Assembly (NCBI GenBank): GCA_964035575.1 | Contig: OZ037877.1 | Coordinates: forward strand, 372,001-436,000 | Direction of reading: 5' to 3' | Length of the DNA stretch: 64,000 nt | From: Rhynchopus sp. YZ270_cl-10 | Lineage: Eukaryota; Euglenozoa; Diplonemea; Diplonemida; Diplonemidae | Part shown: piece after piece, positions 11,012 through 21,076 of the stretch | Layout: every line of letters starts with the position of its first letter | How positions within the stretch are numbered: position 1 is the stretch's first letter | The notes under the pieces: generated by a model | What the model was told of the DNA's origin: nothing | Database searches by the model: none | What the model saw: only the letters and a program-made list of their open reading frames with translations | Position numbers and translations under genes: made by a program

Positions 11012-13992
11012 ACGCAGATCTCTGGCTTTCATATCCCAACGCAGGTGAGGAGTTCATCGGAAGGACGAGAACGACGGAGCAATGATGTCAGGGAGTCAGA
11101 AGAAGCAGCGGTATACGAGGGAGAAATCCGCACGGCAAGGGTCCGCGGCGTCCGTAACATAGGTATCCAGCGTGTCGCACACGGACTCACGCAGCAGGTC
11201 TGTATCGTGCCATACGCATAAAAACACACACTCACAGGAGGCTACCACCGCCGTCGCGCACACTGAGAAGCATCGTTGAACCACGAATCCTCTGCTAGCA
11301 GACTTCTTGTTCGTCACGCAGAAGGCGATCGGCATAGAAGGAACCTTGCCCAGCGTCAGGTTCATGAAGTGCCTTCACCGGCCCGCCCACAAGCGACCAC
11401 AACCTCATTGCCGTTGTCAGACCGGAAAGTACGGAAGACTAAGCGGCGCCTCGCAATCCCACACACAGACACGACATCGGCACGGAGCCTCAACTAAGCG
11501 GCAAAAACACGGAGGCTCCTACCACATCGCCGCAATGTCCGTGCTGCCACCATACACAAGCAGGATCGCTCTGGCGTCCAGGCGCGGCACTGAGCCACGC
11601 CGAAGCGTCGCAAGACACACCGGAAAGGCGAACTGGCAGGGGCAGGAACAGCAACATATCATAGACACCCAACACCAGGTAGACAGCCCCCAAGAAGGAG
11701 GAGCATCCTGTCACAAGAACCCAGAGAACTCAGACTTGGACAGAGTTCATAGCACACACAGGCAGCTCGGCGAATAGAGAGAAATTCTTCTGAATCTCAA
11801 GCCACCCAGACACTCTTGGCTCGGCGAGGGTTCTACTCGCACAGATGGAAAAACAACTATGTGGAAGTTAAATACTCAAATAACCAAGACTCTCTTGGTT
11901 CGGACAGGGTCACACACCAACAGTCAGTCGGACGAACTGAGAGGAAGAATCCGAAGATACTACACGACTCACAAACCATTCGGAAAACACTGCGTGGCTC
12001 AGATCAATGAAACGTGAAATGCAAAGAACTAGCGGCAGTGTGTCATTAAAGATCATAAGATGGACGCAAGCCTCACACGCCTAGCCACCTACGACACAAG
12101 AGATCACACAACACTTAGACTCCTCAGACCCGACAGACGCAAAGGGGTACCGGAGAGAACGAGGCGAACAAGACGAGGCATAGTGGGAAGAGGAATAGAT
12201 TGAAGACACCATCACAAATCAAGCAGATCCTATTACACACGAACTCACGTAGCGGTATGCGTCGAGCCACACACAGGGAACATCGTACGCATAGTCGGCT
12301 ATCACTGCCATCGCCACACTGAGAGGCGTCGTTGAAACCACCACCTGCTTCGCAGACAAGTACGGCCCGTAGAAGATGCACGGCACAGAAGGATCCTGCC
12401 CAGCATCAGGTTCATGCAGTGCCCTCACCGGCTCACTCACAAGCGACCACAGCCTCGTCAACCCGGAAACTGCGGAAGTCCAAGCGGCCATAATCCCGAA
12501 CACAGACACACCACCGGCACGTAGCCTCAACTGAGCGTCGTGTCCGTACATCCACTGCGTAAGGTGCCTGGCCTCGTACCGGTCGATGCCTCCATACATC
12601 ACTCTTGGCTGACGCAGAAAGATCCCAGCGGCACTACAGCACCTACAGCATCGCACTGGTGCTCGTCGCACGGGTGCACAGCACAGATGGAGCCGTACTT
12701 GGGGAAGGCGCACTCGGGGCAGCAGACGCATGCGTGTTGGGTACAGCAGGGGCAGACGTCGTATTCCGTAGCCGGGTCGCGGGTGGTAGCGCAGCAGGAT
12801 CCTCCACGTGCGTGGGTACGAAGATGCGCTGTTCCAGCCAAGGTATCGCACACCACATAGACACCTCAGACCCGACAGATGCAACAGAGACAGGAAAGAA
12901 CTCGGCGAACAAGACAGGCAAGGGAAGAAGAGGACTGAAGGTAGAAGACATACTCATGACCACACACCCAGACGACCAAGAACCGCAAGGGGGACAGGCA
13001 GACCTGATCACCACGGTAGGAAAGGGTATACGACACACACAGAGGATAGAGGTACCACGGGCAGGACCGACCACACGGACAGAGTACAGAACGCATCGGC
13101 GCATGGTCAAGGACCGGCCCCCGAGAAACACACAGATCTTCAACGTTACACCTATGGATAGGCGGCGGGACTTATTTATACCAACGCTACACCTATGGAT
13201 AGGCGGCGGGACTTATTTATACCAACGCTACACCTATGGATAGGCGGCGGGACTTATTTATACCAACGCTACACCTATGGATAGGCGGCGGGAATTATTT
13301 ATACCAACGCTACCCGATACACACCACGTAACTAAGAGTAGGTACGCGAGAACTAAGCAGGCAGACAGACGCGCAAGGAAGAGCCCACCGGCAGGGAACA
13401 GTAGGTACTCGATGAAGCACTCATGAAAGGAAGGAGCTCGAGTACCCATATCTATTTACCAGATGAGAGATACATACCACAGACACCTCAGACACAACAA
13501 TTACGGAGAAGATGAGGCAAGCAAGACGACATAGAAGAGGAGGAGACTGGAGACACACAACACAGGGCACATAGAATCAGTCTGCAGAGGTTAACAAGAT
13601 AAACACAAGCCACACGTGTGTAGGCACCACCACAGCAAAGAAACACACAACACACAAAAACCCGTCACAGCCAGAAGAAGTCGTAGCACCCATGTCAAGG
13701 CACTCGTGAACCGCACCTGCGGTCAGAAAAACTGTTAGGAACCGTCTGATAAGGAAGACACCCATCAGGCAGCACACGTGCCATGACTCGGCAATAGAAC
13801 CCCAATCACACAGATAACTCAAACCAGAACACGCGCAGCAGACACCGGAGGAACAAAGCGAAGAGGATGGGGTGGGAGACGCCCAACCGCGAAATGGGAG
13901 GGGGGAGGCTTTCTTTCTTTCCTTGAGGAAGAGGGGAGGGGGGGTTGACTAGTCTCTACCACCTAGGCAAACCGTAGGATATACAAAACAGT
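11012..13992. repeat. Cassette body B, copy 2
   Basis: Second copy of body B, about 1 kb shorter than the first through internal deletions. A minus-strand frame at 12219-12884 spans 221 codons. Another minus-strand frame (12599-12856) has a cysteine cluster of the form CPCC-x4-CVCCPEC followed by HPCDEHQC. A comparable but disrupted cluster is found in copy 1 near 7330-7430. The cluster could be the remnant of a zinc-binding protein; the evidence is weak. Confidence 0.55.
13146..13312 (+). repeat. Minisatellite, 41-bp unit, 4 copies
   Basis: Four tandem copies of ACACCTATGGATAGGCGGCG followed by GGACTTATTTATACCAACGCT, with one substitution in the last copy. A single diverged copy of the unit start (CACCTATGGATAGGC) occurs at about 8546 in the other B cassette, right after its own minisatellite. 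Confidence 0.9.
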
Positions 13993-14157
13993 GAGAAATT
14001 TTTAAATGTCATGGTCACGTTTTGCATAACATTGTAATCATATCACATGATTTGTGAGTCGGTTGCAGAAATCATCTCTCATGATTTCTGAATCGGTTGC
14101 AGAGTTGGCTAGCCGAAAACAAAAAGGCTGATATTTGGTTACACAAAATATAATCCT

Positions 14158-14160
<3 letters not shown>

Positions 14161-14192
<32 letters not shown>

Positions 14193-14632
14193 AACTGAAC
14201 AAACAGGGTACAGCCAAATGACTGGAATATCCCTAAAGTAAATAAACGAACACTGATGAAAAGAACAAGAGAAGAGAAGAAAATAAAGGAAAAGAGAAGA
14301 AGAAAAAAACAATAATAAAATAACTTTCCTGAAATATCCTCGCAAAAACACATCTTGAAAAGGGGTGGTTGGCTCCATCCAGTTTGTACCCCCACAACAT
14401 TTTGAAAAATGGAGAAGAAAAAGCGTTCAAAAGAAACATCCTCTTGCCAAAAAATTTCACGGAAATCAAAAAGGAAGTCTTGGGTGGTTTGTTATGCCAA
14501 AAAAAAAATGTATCCCATCCCAGGATTGTACGTCCGTGGGATGAAAAAACACATTTTTGGTGCTCCTGATAACCCCATTTTGCGTACTTGTTGCGTACTT
14601 GTTGCGTAGTTCTTGCGTACTTCGTGAAAGCA
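14161..14632. other. Spacer with poly-T tract
   Basis: Begins with about 30 T residues closing the cassette array. A fragment GCAACTGAACAAACAGGGTA plus CAGCCA recurs at 36320-36345, and GACTGGAATATCCCTAAAGT recurs at 2809-2829. No gene is seen. Confidence 0.6.
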
Positions 14633-15317
14633 CGGGGCTTCATTTTCATTTTGTGGGTATTTTTTTTTTTGAAAAAAATTTCTCGTTGGTGAAGCTTTTA
14701 AACACCGGCATTTGCAATTTCGGAATCCGTCCGGCCAGTGGTGGGGTCAATTTGCCGAAATGGACAAGTTCTCGTTTTTGATCAATTTTCGCACAGTACA
14801 CAGTACAGTACAGTACAGTACAGTACAGTACAGTACAGTACAGTACAGTACAGTACAGTACAGTACAGTACAGTACAGTACAGTACAGTACAGTACAGTA
14901 CAGTACAGTACAGTACAGTACAGTACAGTACAGTACAGTACAGTACAGTACAGTACAGTACAGTACAGTACAGTACAGTACAGTACAGTACAGTACAGTA
15001 CAGTACAGTACAGTACAGTACAGTACAGTACAGTACAGTACAGTACAGTACAGTACAGTACAGTACAGTACAGTACAGTACAGTACAGTACAGTACAGTA
15101 CAGTACAGTACAGTACAGTACAGTACAGTACAGCCTATGCGGTGGGCATCCCTGCCAAAAACCTAGAAATTTTTCCCCCGCAAAACATGCTTAATTTTTG
15201 CTTTTTGCCACTTTCAGGAGATTCCTGCACTTTTGGGGTCGGTGCGTGCACAAACTGACTTCTGGAACCCTAAAACCAAAAAACCCCAAAAAATACCCAC
15301 AAAGTAAAAATGAAGCC
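14633..15317. mobile_element. Inverted-repeat element carrying the (CAGTA)66 array
   Basis: Left end GGGCTTCATTTTCATTTTGT-GGGTATTTTTT (14633-14662) is matched by its inverse at 15287-15317 with two mismatches. Just outside both ends lies a direct repeat of about 45 bp rich in TTGCGTACTTGTTGCGTAG (14577-14622 and 15325-15371). The interior contains a CCGGAATCCGTCC/GTGGTGGGGTC segment of a dispersed family and the pentamer array. No transposase is present. Confidence 0.6.
14793..15133 (+). repeat. (CAGTA)n microsatellite, 66 copies
   Basis: After two CACAGTA heptamers (14793-14806), the pentamer CAGTA runs 66 times without interruption, to 15130-15133. Some frames are open throughout because the unit lacks a stop in those frames; these are not genes. 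The leading CACAGTA heptamers are the unit of the separate array at 28691-29154. Confidence 0.95.
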
Positions 15318-15649
15318 CACCCCCGTTTTGCGTACATTTTGCGTACTTGTTGCGTAGTTGTTGCGTACTTGGGATTTTTTATTTCTGGAGTACCAATTTT
15401 CTTTTTTTGACAAGGAAAGCACACTTGCTACCCTCTTTGAAAATAGACTTTTTGAAATACCAAAAGGCCTCTCGTGGTTTAATACGTGTACCTCAATAAC
15501 GAAAAAGATGAAAAGGCGCCACTCTCCTTCAGCCAAATTCATCATGATACTGCACTACCTTTAGCAAAATAGCAAGCATTAAAGTTAAAGGTATCCCAAA
15601 GAGAAAAAAAAAAGAGAGAAAATCTGAGAAAATCTGAGAACAACACATC

Positions 15650-15699
15650 AACCCTCTACTAACGCGAACCCTCTACACGTACCTCGGAGCCAATCCTTT

Positions 15700-15745
<46 letters not shown>

Positions 15746-15800
15746 TTCTGTCGGCCAGACAGCACACCTCATCCCTAAAGAGCCCTAGTCCGTAGCCACA
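15650..15800 (-). rRNA. Fragment of 28S (LSU) ribosomal RNA
   Basis: Read on the minus strand, 15681-15775 gives AACAATGTAGGTAAGGGAAG, TCGGCAAACTAGATCCGTAA and CTTCGGGAAAAGGATTGGCT in a row. This is the highly conserved central segment of eukaryotic LSU rRNA that begins near the CAGGTCTCCAAGGTGAACAG region. The match fades upstream of about 15800 and downstream of about 15650, where AT-rich spacer resumes. No neighbouring LSU, 5.8S or SSU sequence is in the window. It is therefore a stray fragment, probably a pseudogene piece, unless the organism has scattered rRNA genes. Confidence 0.8.
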
Positions 15801-16318
15801 GATGAGACACATTTAGGAAGCTCTCTGGTATGCATGACACTACAAAAAAGACCTTTTTTTGAATATTTAAATTGAATAATTGATGAAGACACCTCGCTTT
15901 TTAGTGTGAGCTCTACATTGAAATTTTTCCGAAACTTCTGTTTTCTTATCGAAAAGAAGAGTGAAAGGGGAGGGGCATGTGTGCATGATTAAATCGGGCA
16001 TCGCATACCAAACCCCACTCACACATTGGGGGAGGGGGTACGAAAAAGATGTACCCTTTATGATTTGAATGAATAACGTCTAGCAAAGTTGTTTTTTTTT
16101 TTTTTTTTTTTGTAGTCCCCCCACTGAGAAGTTTCTACAAAAAACACGCACCATTTTTGCTGAATATCTGTTATTCTCTTTTTTTCCTTTTTCCTTTTTC
16201 CTTTTTCCGATGCCTTTTTTGCGAAGCTTCGCTCTGCACATCAACATTTTATTAAAAGCCAAAGCCTTTCGTCCTCTACCCCCTCCCTCCCTCCCTCCAT
16301 TCAACCATTTCCCTCTGT
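15801..16318. other. Spacer downstream of the WD40 gene
   Basis: AT-rich, with T-runs near 16092-16110 and repeated TTTTTCC units near 16185-16207. I see no gene. Confidence 0.6.
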
Positions 16319-17560
16319 TTAAACCTCCACTTCAACCACCTCCACTCCATCCCCTGCGAGGTACACCCTGGTACCACACTGTGACCACTGTGCACTCCAG
16401 ACACAGCTCTTCACAGGGAAGGTCTGCAGCACCACACCTGAGGCCACATCTCGCACATACCCTGCATACCGCCCGCCGCCATGCACCAACACTGTCCCTT
16501 CTGCGTTAAAACTCACTGCACGCACCGGACCACCATCACCACCACTCCCACCCTTCCCTACCTGCTCACCATACGCAACCCACTGTTCAACCCCTGATAT
16601 ACTATACAGTGTAAGACAGTCGTCACCTCCTGCAGCAATGTATCTCCCATCTGGAGACAACGCTACCGCACTGACTGCCCCAGGGGAAGGAAGGATTGAA
16701 AAGGATGAAAGCCGCGCCCAGGTCTGTGTGGAGTATATTTGGATGGTTCCGTCGGCAAGCCCGAGGGTGAGGGTTGTGCCGTCATGAGAAAAGCATTGAG
16801 AAAAGATATAACAGTCGGAGTCAATGCGGGAGACACAACGTAATGTTGTTTTGTCCCAAATCCGTGCGGTTTTATCATAGGAGGTGGTCACAACAAACGC
16901 CCCGCAACACGAAACCGATGTAACCGCGGAGCCATGCGCAGCAAGCTTCCGCTCAGGCTTCGTCTCCGCACCACATTCCCCACCTTCTACCCAGCTTTCC
17001 GTCCGATACCTCCTCAACCTCCCAGCATTATCCCCTGTAAAGAGAAATGCCCCGCAGGAACTAAACGCAACACACACGGTCCCGCGGTGGCCTCTGAGAC
17101 TAACGTTCTTCGATGCGGCTGAACGGACGGAAGAGGAGGAGGAAGTGTCCATATCAGAGAGGGTCTCGACGTGAACAAGCCTGGCTGCGTCTCGGGTTGT
17201 CCACAACGTCACACAGCTGCGTTCCTGCGGTTCGCAAACCAAACCTGCGGCGAGAATTCCCTTTTCTCTGCAAATTGCGGTACTATTTGTACTTCCCGTC
17301 ATATAGCGTCCGGGCTTAGGTTTTGCACTGTGTACATCGAATACGATGGTGCAGAGAGGCAGAGGTAATGTACTGAGCGGTGTTGTGTCTGGAAGTGTGT
17401 CCGCCATACCAACCCCGATCTCCAACGTCACACAGCCTGCATCCCCATCGGGGACAACCAACGCAGCGATTCGTGAACGAAGTGATCCTACAGTTTCCTG
17501 CTCTGACACTTCAAGCGGAAAATCGCTCCCTGTTTTGCGCGAGACCACATAGATATCCAT
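16319..17560 (-). CDS. Ubiquitin-like domain plus WD40-repeat protein
   Basis: Predicted 413 residues. The first 70 residues (starting MDIYVVSRKTG) look like a ubiquitin fold: a beta strand, a turn, and a helix at TVGSLRSRIA. From about residue 85 to the end there are several WD40-type blades, the clearest around LRGHRGTVCVAFSSCGAFLF, LAAHGSAVTSVSCCGAF followed by DKTARIWD, and VSAVALSPDGRYIAAGGDD. WD40 proteins form beta-propellers that act as binding platforms; the partner cannot be inferred. The frame is open for 33 more codons upstream, but that part is encoded by an A-rich run and lacks conservation, so I start at 17560. The same ubiquitin-like-plus-repeats plan is seen in the leucine-rich gene at 50985-52064. 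No intron is apparent. Confidence 0.8.
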   Translation of the reverse strand: MDIYVVSRKTGSDFPLEVSEQETVGSLRSRIAALVVPDGDAGCVTLEIGVGMADTLPDTTPLSTLPLPLCTIVFDVHSAKPKPGRYMTGSTNSTAICREKGILAAGLVCEPQERSCVTLWTTRDAARLVHVETLSDMDTSSSSSVRSAASKNVSLRGHRGTVCVAFSSCGAFLFTGDNAGRLRRYRTESWVEGGECGAETKPERKLAAHGSAVTSVSCCGAFVVTTSYDKTARIWDKTTLRCVSRIDSDCYIFSQCFSHDGTTLTLGLADGTIQIYSTQTWARLSSFSILPSPGAVSAVALSPDGRYIAAGGDDCLTLYSISGVEQWVAYGEQVGKGGSGGDGGPVRAVSFNAEGTVLVHGGGRYAGYVRDVASGVVLQTFPVKSCVWSAQWSQCGTRVYLAGDGVEVVEVEV

Positions 17561-17988
17561 CAGGAGGTTTGAATGAAAGTTTTTGTTTTTTTTTTTTTTT
17601 GCTTTGTCCTCAGCAGAAGGGGGGATAATGTAGAGAAAAAAACCCAAATAGAAGTTCAAAGGGGGTAAAACAATAGGGCTATAGAGCTTGGAAAAGAGAG
17701 TTTGAAAGGTTGAAATGAAGGGGGGGTTTGTGTGTGGATGGACGAAGCATCCTGTAGGGGGGGGGTGTGTTGTGCGGGGGTGGGACGAATAGAAGAAAAT
17801 ATATTGGAGGAGAATGGGGGCTTTTTTTTGTCGGCAAATCGTCGAAAGGACCTATCTTGTGGAAACAAGATCAACATTATTGGGTAAATACTCAGAAAGG
17901 GGGGGCTTTTTGGAGCAAAAAAAATAAAGTAGAAAATCAGAAGAAAAATTTATCAGTCCGATTTTTTCCTTATCGGAAAAAACCGGAC
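17561..17988. other. Intergenic region between the WD40 and cyclase-like genes
   Basis: AT-rich with G-runs near 17757-17766. Both flanking genes are on the minus strand, so this holds the 3' flank of the cyclase-like gene and the promoter side of the WD40 gene. No distinct motif is identified. Confidence 0.5.
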
Positions 17989-19782
17989 TCAGAACCCCCA
18001 AGTGTGTTGCTCCTCAGTAACCATGTCACTGCCGCGGAAGCTAGGAGACCCTAAACACAGAGATGGGCATATGCCATAGGGAACTGCGTTCGGTGCGTTC
18101 CCAATGCCACCTGCCTCTGCCCACAGCTTGGCAACTGTTGTGTCAGATTCGGTGCCCTTAAGGTATCCACGCACGGAAACGTTGTAGGCATCCCAGCGCT
18201 TCGCGCCCCCAACTTGGTACATCCACTCCTCGCTGTCGCAGGCACCGCCTGACGGTTCTGACAGCTCTGCGACTATCTCGGTGTCATAGCCAGAGACAAG
18301 CTCCACCTTGCACGGCACCAGGCGCACATCGTGTTCACACTCTGCGTCGCTGAAGCATAAGCGGTTCAGCAAGACCGCACAGTCCAGAAAACGTCCCGCA
18401 CGCTCTATCGTTAGCACATCACGTACCAGCGCACCCACCATGCTGAAGCGGCGCATCACATCACACCCCATATCACCACGCAGCACCTTCCCTGTGCAGA
18501 CACCAATGTTGATTGCATCGCATTTCATGAGGAGAGTGGCGGAGTACAGCGCTGACACTGCGTGGCTGGCACAAGGCTTCGAAGTGTTGAACGAACAGTG
18601 TATCCTGTCGCCCACAAACACATCCACAATACCACGGTAGCCCTGAAGCGCATACAATGTCCTCAGCAGAAGCTCCGTGAACAGCTCTGAGAAGTACTCA
18701 CAGCTCTCGTCTAACAGATGCAGGGTGTCCCTCACGTTTATTGTCAGCAGTGTTGCCTTTACTGAGGATAGGCTCAACGATTGTGTGCGAGGAGGTTGTG
18801 TCTCGGAGAGCAATGAATTGAGTGATGAAGAAGAAGATGCGCGGCTCAGACCTGAGCTTCGTGTTGACTGCCTGCGGATTAGTGCTCTGGGTGATGTGTC
18901 CTCGTCATCCAGGAGCAGGCACGTCTGTGGAAGGTACGCTTTGTACCCCCGCAGGTTCTCCTCCAGGGTGCGTAGCGCAGCAATCATGCCTTCGGGGAGG
19001 TCGCTGCTGTTTGCCTCCAGCAACTCCGCCACCTTCTCGACTTCGTAGCCAGCGAGGAGCGAGGCGATCTCCTGCACGGTGTTGATCATGCGCTCCATAG
19101 CTGCCTGCTCCTTCAGGAGGTTGTTCGCGAAGGTTCGCGTTGCGACGAAGTCCAGAACGAAGACCATCACGCCGACAACCATATTCGTGACCGCTGTGTC
19201 TGGGCACGGCAGTTTGCTGCAGCTGGCTTCTTGGTCGTGCCATTTGAGGCGCTCCTCTTGCGAATAGAGGCCCGGCATGTCTAGCAGGCCAAAGCGGAAA
19301 CGCTCCTCCAGCCATACAACGCAAAGCCAGACGACTGTCGCGCAGACAAGCCCAAGGCTGTATCTCGGGTCTACCTGCATAACCAACAGCATGTCCACGA
19401 CGATGATGTTCGCGGTCCACATAACAGCGACGCTGGCTGACCGTGCCGTAAGGTCGGCAAGACAGATCGCAAATGCATAAGAAAAGCCTACACACACAAT
19501 CATAGGCTTGGACAAAGTGCGTTTGCACAGAATCGTCGCAATGGCGAATAACGCAGTAGACACTGAGACCACAGTTGCCGCAACACTGACAAACCACTTC
19601 AAGTCAAAATTAGAGAACAGCAATAGTGTAAAGAGCATGGCACCTGCATTGATTGTCAAAAACAAGGCCCGCCGGTTTTTCTCCTTTTTGCACAACGTCC
19701 CATTTAGCGAGAGGGAATTCTCTAGCCACATTGTGTGTCCTGGAAGCTTTTGTGTTGGGGGATGCTTAGCTGAGAAACGCAA
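17989..19782 (-). CDS. Membrane protein with class III nucleotidyl cyclase-like domain
   Basis: 597 residues from the first methionine; a second candidate start (MWLENS) is at 19731. Residues 38-160 hold about five hydrophobic segments, and another lies near 205-222 (VVGVMVFVLDFVATRTF). A predicted helical linker follows, with the motif LPEGMIAALRTLEENLRGYK, then a Ser-rich stretch and a C-terminal domain resembling class III adenylate/guanylate cyclases. Supporting motifs are ATLLTINVRDTL at the first-strand position, IVDVFVGDRIHCSF (the usual GDG loop, here GDR) and NIGVCTGKVLRGDMGC. The first metal-binding aspartate appears to be asparagine and the loop glycine is altered, so the enzyme may be weak, inactive or regulatory. 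It would sit in the plasma or an internal membrane. No intron is seen. Confidence 0.7.
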   Translation of the reverse strand: MRFSAKHPPTQKLPGHTMWLENSLSLNGTLCKKEKNRRALFLTINAGAMLFTLLLFSNFDLKWFVSVAATVVSVSTALFAIATILCKRTLSKPMIVCVGFSYAFAICLADLTARSASVAVMWTANIIVVDMLLVMQVDPRYSLGLVCATVVWLCVVWLEERFRFGLLDMPGLYSQEERLKWHDQEASCSKLPCPDTAVTNMVVGVMVFVLDFVATRTFANNLLKEQAAMERMINTVQEIASLLAGYEVEKVAELLEANSSDLPEGMIAALRTLEENLRGYKAYLPQTCLLLDDEDTSPRALIRRQSTRSSGLSRASSSSSLNSLLSETQPPRTQSLSLSSVKATLLTINVRDTLHLLDESCEYFSELFTELLLRTLYALQGYRGIVDVFVGDRIHCSFNTSKPCASHAVSALYSATLLMKCDAINIGVCTGKVLRGDMGCDVMRRFSMVGALVRDVLTIERAGRFLDCAVLLNRLCFSDAECEHDVRLVPCKVELVSGYDTEIVAELSEPSGGACDSEEWMYQVGGAKRWDAYNVSVRGYLKGTESDTTVAKLWAEAGGIGNAPNAVPYGICPSLCLGSPSFRGSDMVTEEQHTWGF

Positions 19783-20099
19783 ATATCGTCGGGAAGGGAG
19801 GGGGGGTTTTTTTTTTAAAGCAGAACACGTCTAACACTTTGCACAAGAAGATAAAGGATTTTTTTTTTTTGAGAACAGAAGGGATGCAAAAAGTATTGCT
19901 TTTTTCCCCTCATGTTCTGCTTTCATTTCATTTTTTTTTGCTCGCCAATGGATTTTACCCCTGGAGTAGAAAAAGAGAAATGCATTGTATAGTTTTGGAT
20001 ATAAGTTGAAACACAGAAAGACAATGAAAAATAGGGGTGGCATCAAAACAAAAAACGCGGACAATGTCCGCGTTTTTGGGGAATTTCAGACCCCCCCCT
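19783..20099. other. Spacer upstream of the cyclase-like gene
   Basis: AT-rich. From about 20034 it contains GGTGGCATCAAAACAAAAAA followed by CGCGGACAATGTCCGCG, a self-complementary segment also found at 60212-60246 and, inverted, near 61130-61165. The hAT element is inserted directly next to it in a C-run. Confidence 0.6.
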
Positions 20100-20405
20100 C
20101 AGTGTTCCTAACGCTAGTTTTAAACTAAACGTTTTAAACGTTTTAAATTCTAAACGTTTTAAACTGTTTTAAACGTTTTAAACTCGAATAAAAAACGGTG
20201 GTGAATTTTGGCTTTTCAGGCAAATTTTTTTTTTTGAAAACTTGGTTGTATTAGTGTAGCCACCCTAGAGTGTGCTCCACTATTTTTTTTTTTTTTTTTT
20301 TTTTGCAGGCAAAAAAAAATGTCTTTGCGAAAAAATGTGGTATTTTCCTCTTTGCTGAACTTTTCAGTGGCAGCAGGCACGGTGTAATTAGACACCGCAT
20401 GGTGT

Positions 20406-20987
20406 CTAATTACAAGGTGCCACCAGCTCTGCCTGATAGGCCGAGCAGAGTGTGCCTGCGCCACTGGATGCTTGATGTGCCCCCTTTGGTGTAGTGGAGC
20501 CGTCGTTGTGATAGAAGATGGCCCCCACTCCTCCTTGGGGGTGCGCTGGTCTGGTGGTCAGTGAAGCACGTGGTGTTCTGTTTACCGTGTGCAAGGATCC
20601 GTCTGTGTAGACGCGTACCGTGTGGGGTGGCAGAGCCGCAAGAGCCAGTTCCGTCCTTTGCCGGTTCTCTTTGCTGCTTGCAGAGTCACTCTTGCTGACA
20701 CCCGGTATTTCTGGTGTGATCAGCACGTCATTCAGCGTACGATCCCACTCCCACGGTGACACGGGGTCGTGGTCCAGTAAGGGTGCGCGTATGCTGTGGC
20801 GATAGGCTCCCGTCTCCTCCACAGTCTCTATCGCTCCGGCAAGCCAGCTGTCGCCTGCAGGTAGCTTGGTCGATGTCGCAGCAGCTCTACCAGGGGAGTC
20901 CTCCACCCGCATGAACTTCTCCAGGTCGTCCGCCGCTGCTGTTGTGAACAGAGAAGACACAGTGGTGTCCCATGGTGTCCCCATCAC
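20406..20987 (-). pseudogene. LINE fragment: linker and start of RNase H domain
   Basis: The 193-residue frame contains ETVEETGAYRHS, PVSPWEWDRTL, RVYTDGSLHT, GGVGAIFY and YQAELVA. These align in order with the segment between the reverse transcriptase and RNase H domains of the intact LINE at 52940-57001 (there DTVEQTKMYRHD, PVAPWRWKEVL, HVYTDGSVEG, GGAGIVVY, YTAELVA). It comes from a divergent relative, not a recent copy, and stops where the RNase H core should continue. The reverse transcriptase and endonuclease are absent. It lies inside the hAT element, so it was inserted or captured there. Confidence 0.8.
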
Positions 20988-21076
20988 ACACTAGCCCACT
21001 CAACTTATCTTTTTCTCATGCAGGTGCGTGCAGATCTCCTCCGCATTGTGCAAGTCCTCCTCCAAAACTTTTGTGC

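Larger units (their letters stand above)
2948..14160. repeat. Array of four cassettes R1-A-R2, R1-B-R2, R1-A-R2, R1-B-R2
   Basis: A 195-bp sequence R1 (2948-3142, 4723-4917, 9041-9235, 10817-11011) and a 166-bp sequence R2 (4557-4722, 8874-9040, 10651-10816, 13993-14159) delimit four consecutive units of 1.78, 4.32, 1.78 and 3.34 kb. R1 and R2 are almost identical in all copies. The bodies alternate between two unrelated sequences, A (3143-4556 and 9236-10650) and B (4918-8873 and 11012-13992). R2 contains an internal duplication of a 33-bp motif ending in CGGTTGCAG. The bodies are more GC-rich than nearby spacer, as the genes are, yet keep no reading frame longer than about 220 codons. They may be decayed genes, non-coding transcription units or a complex satellite. 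Confidence 0.8.

Noticed and set aside
12219-12884. 221-codon minus-strand frame as a gene
   Set aside because: It is not conserved in the homologous part of the other B cassette and resembles no protein family.
14712-15194. Plus-strand frames made of STVQY repeats
   Set aside because: They are translations of the CAGTA array.
18905-19597. 230-codon minus-strand frame overlapping the cyclase-like gene
   Set aside because: It is an alternative frame of the same DNA, without the membrane and cyclase motifs of the main frame.
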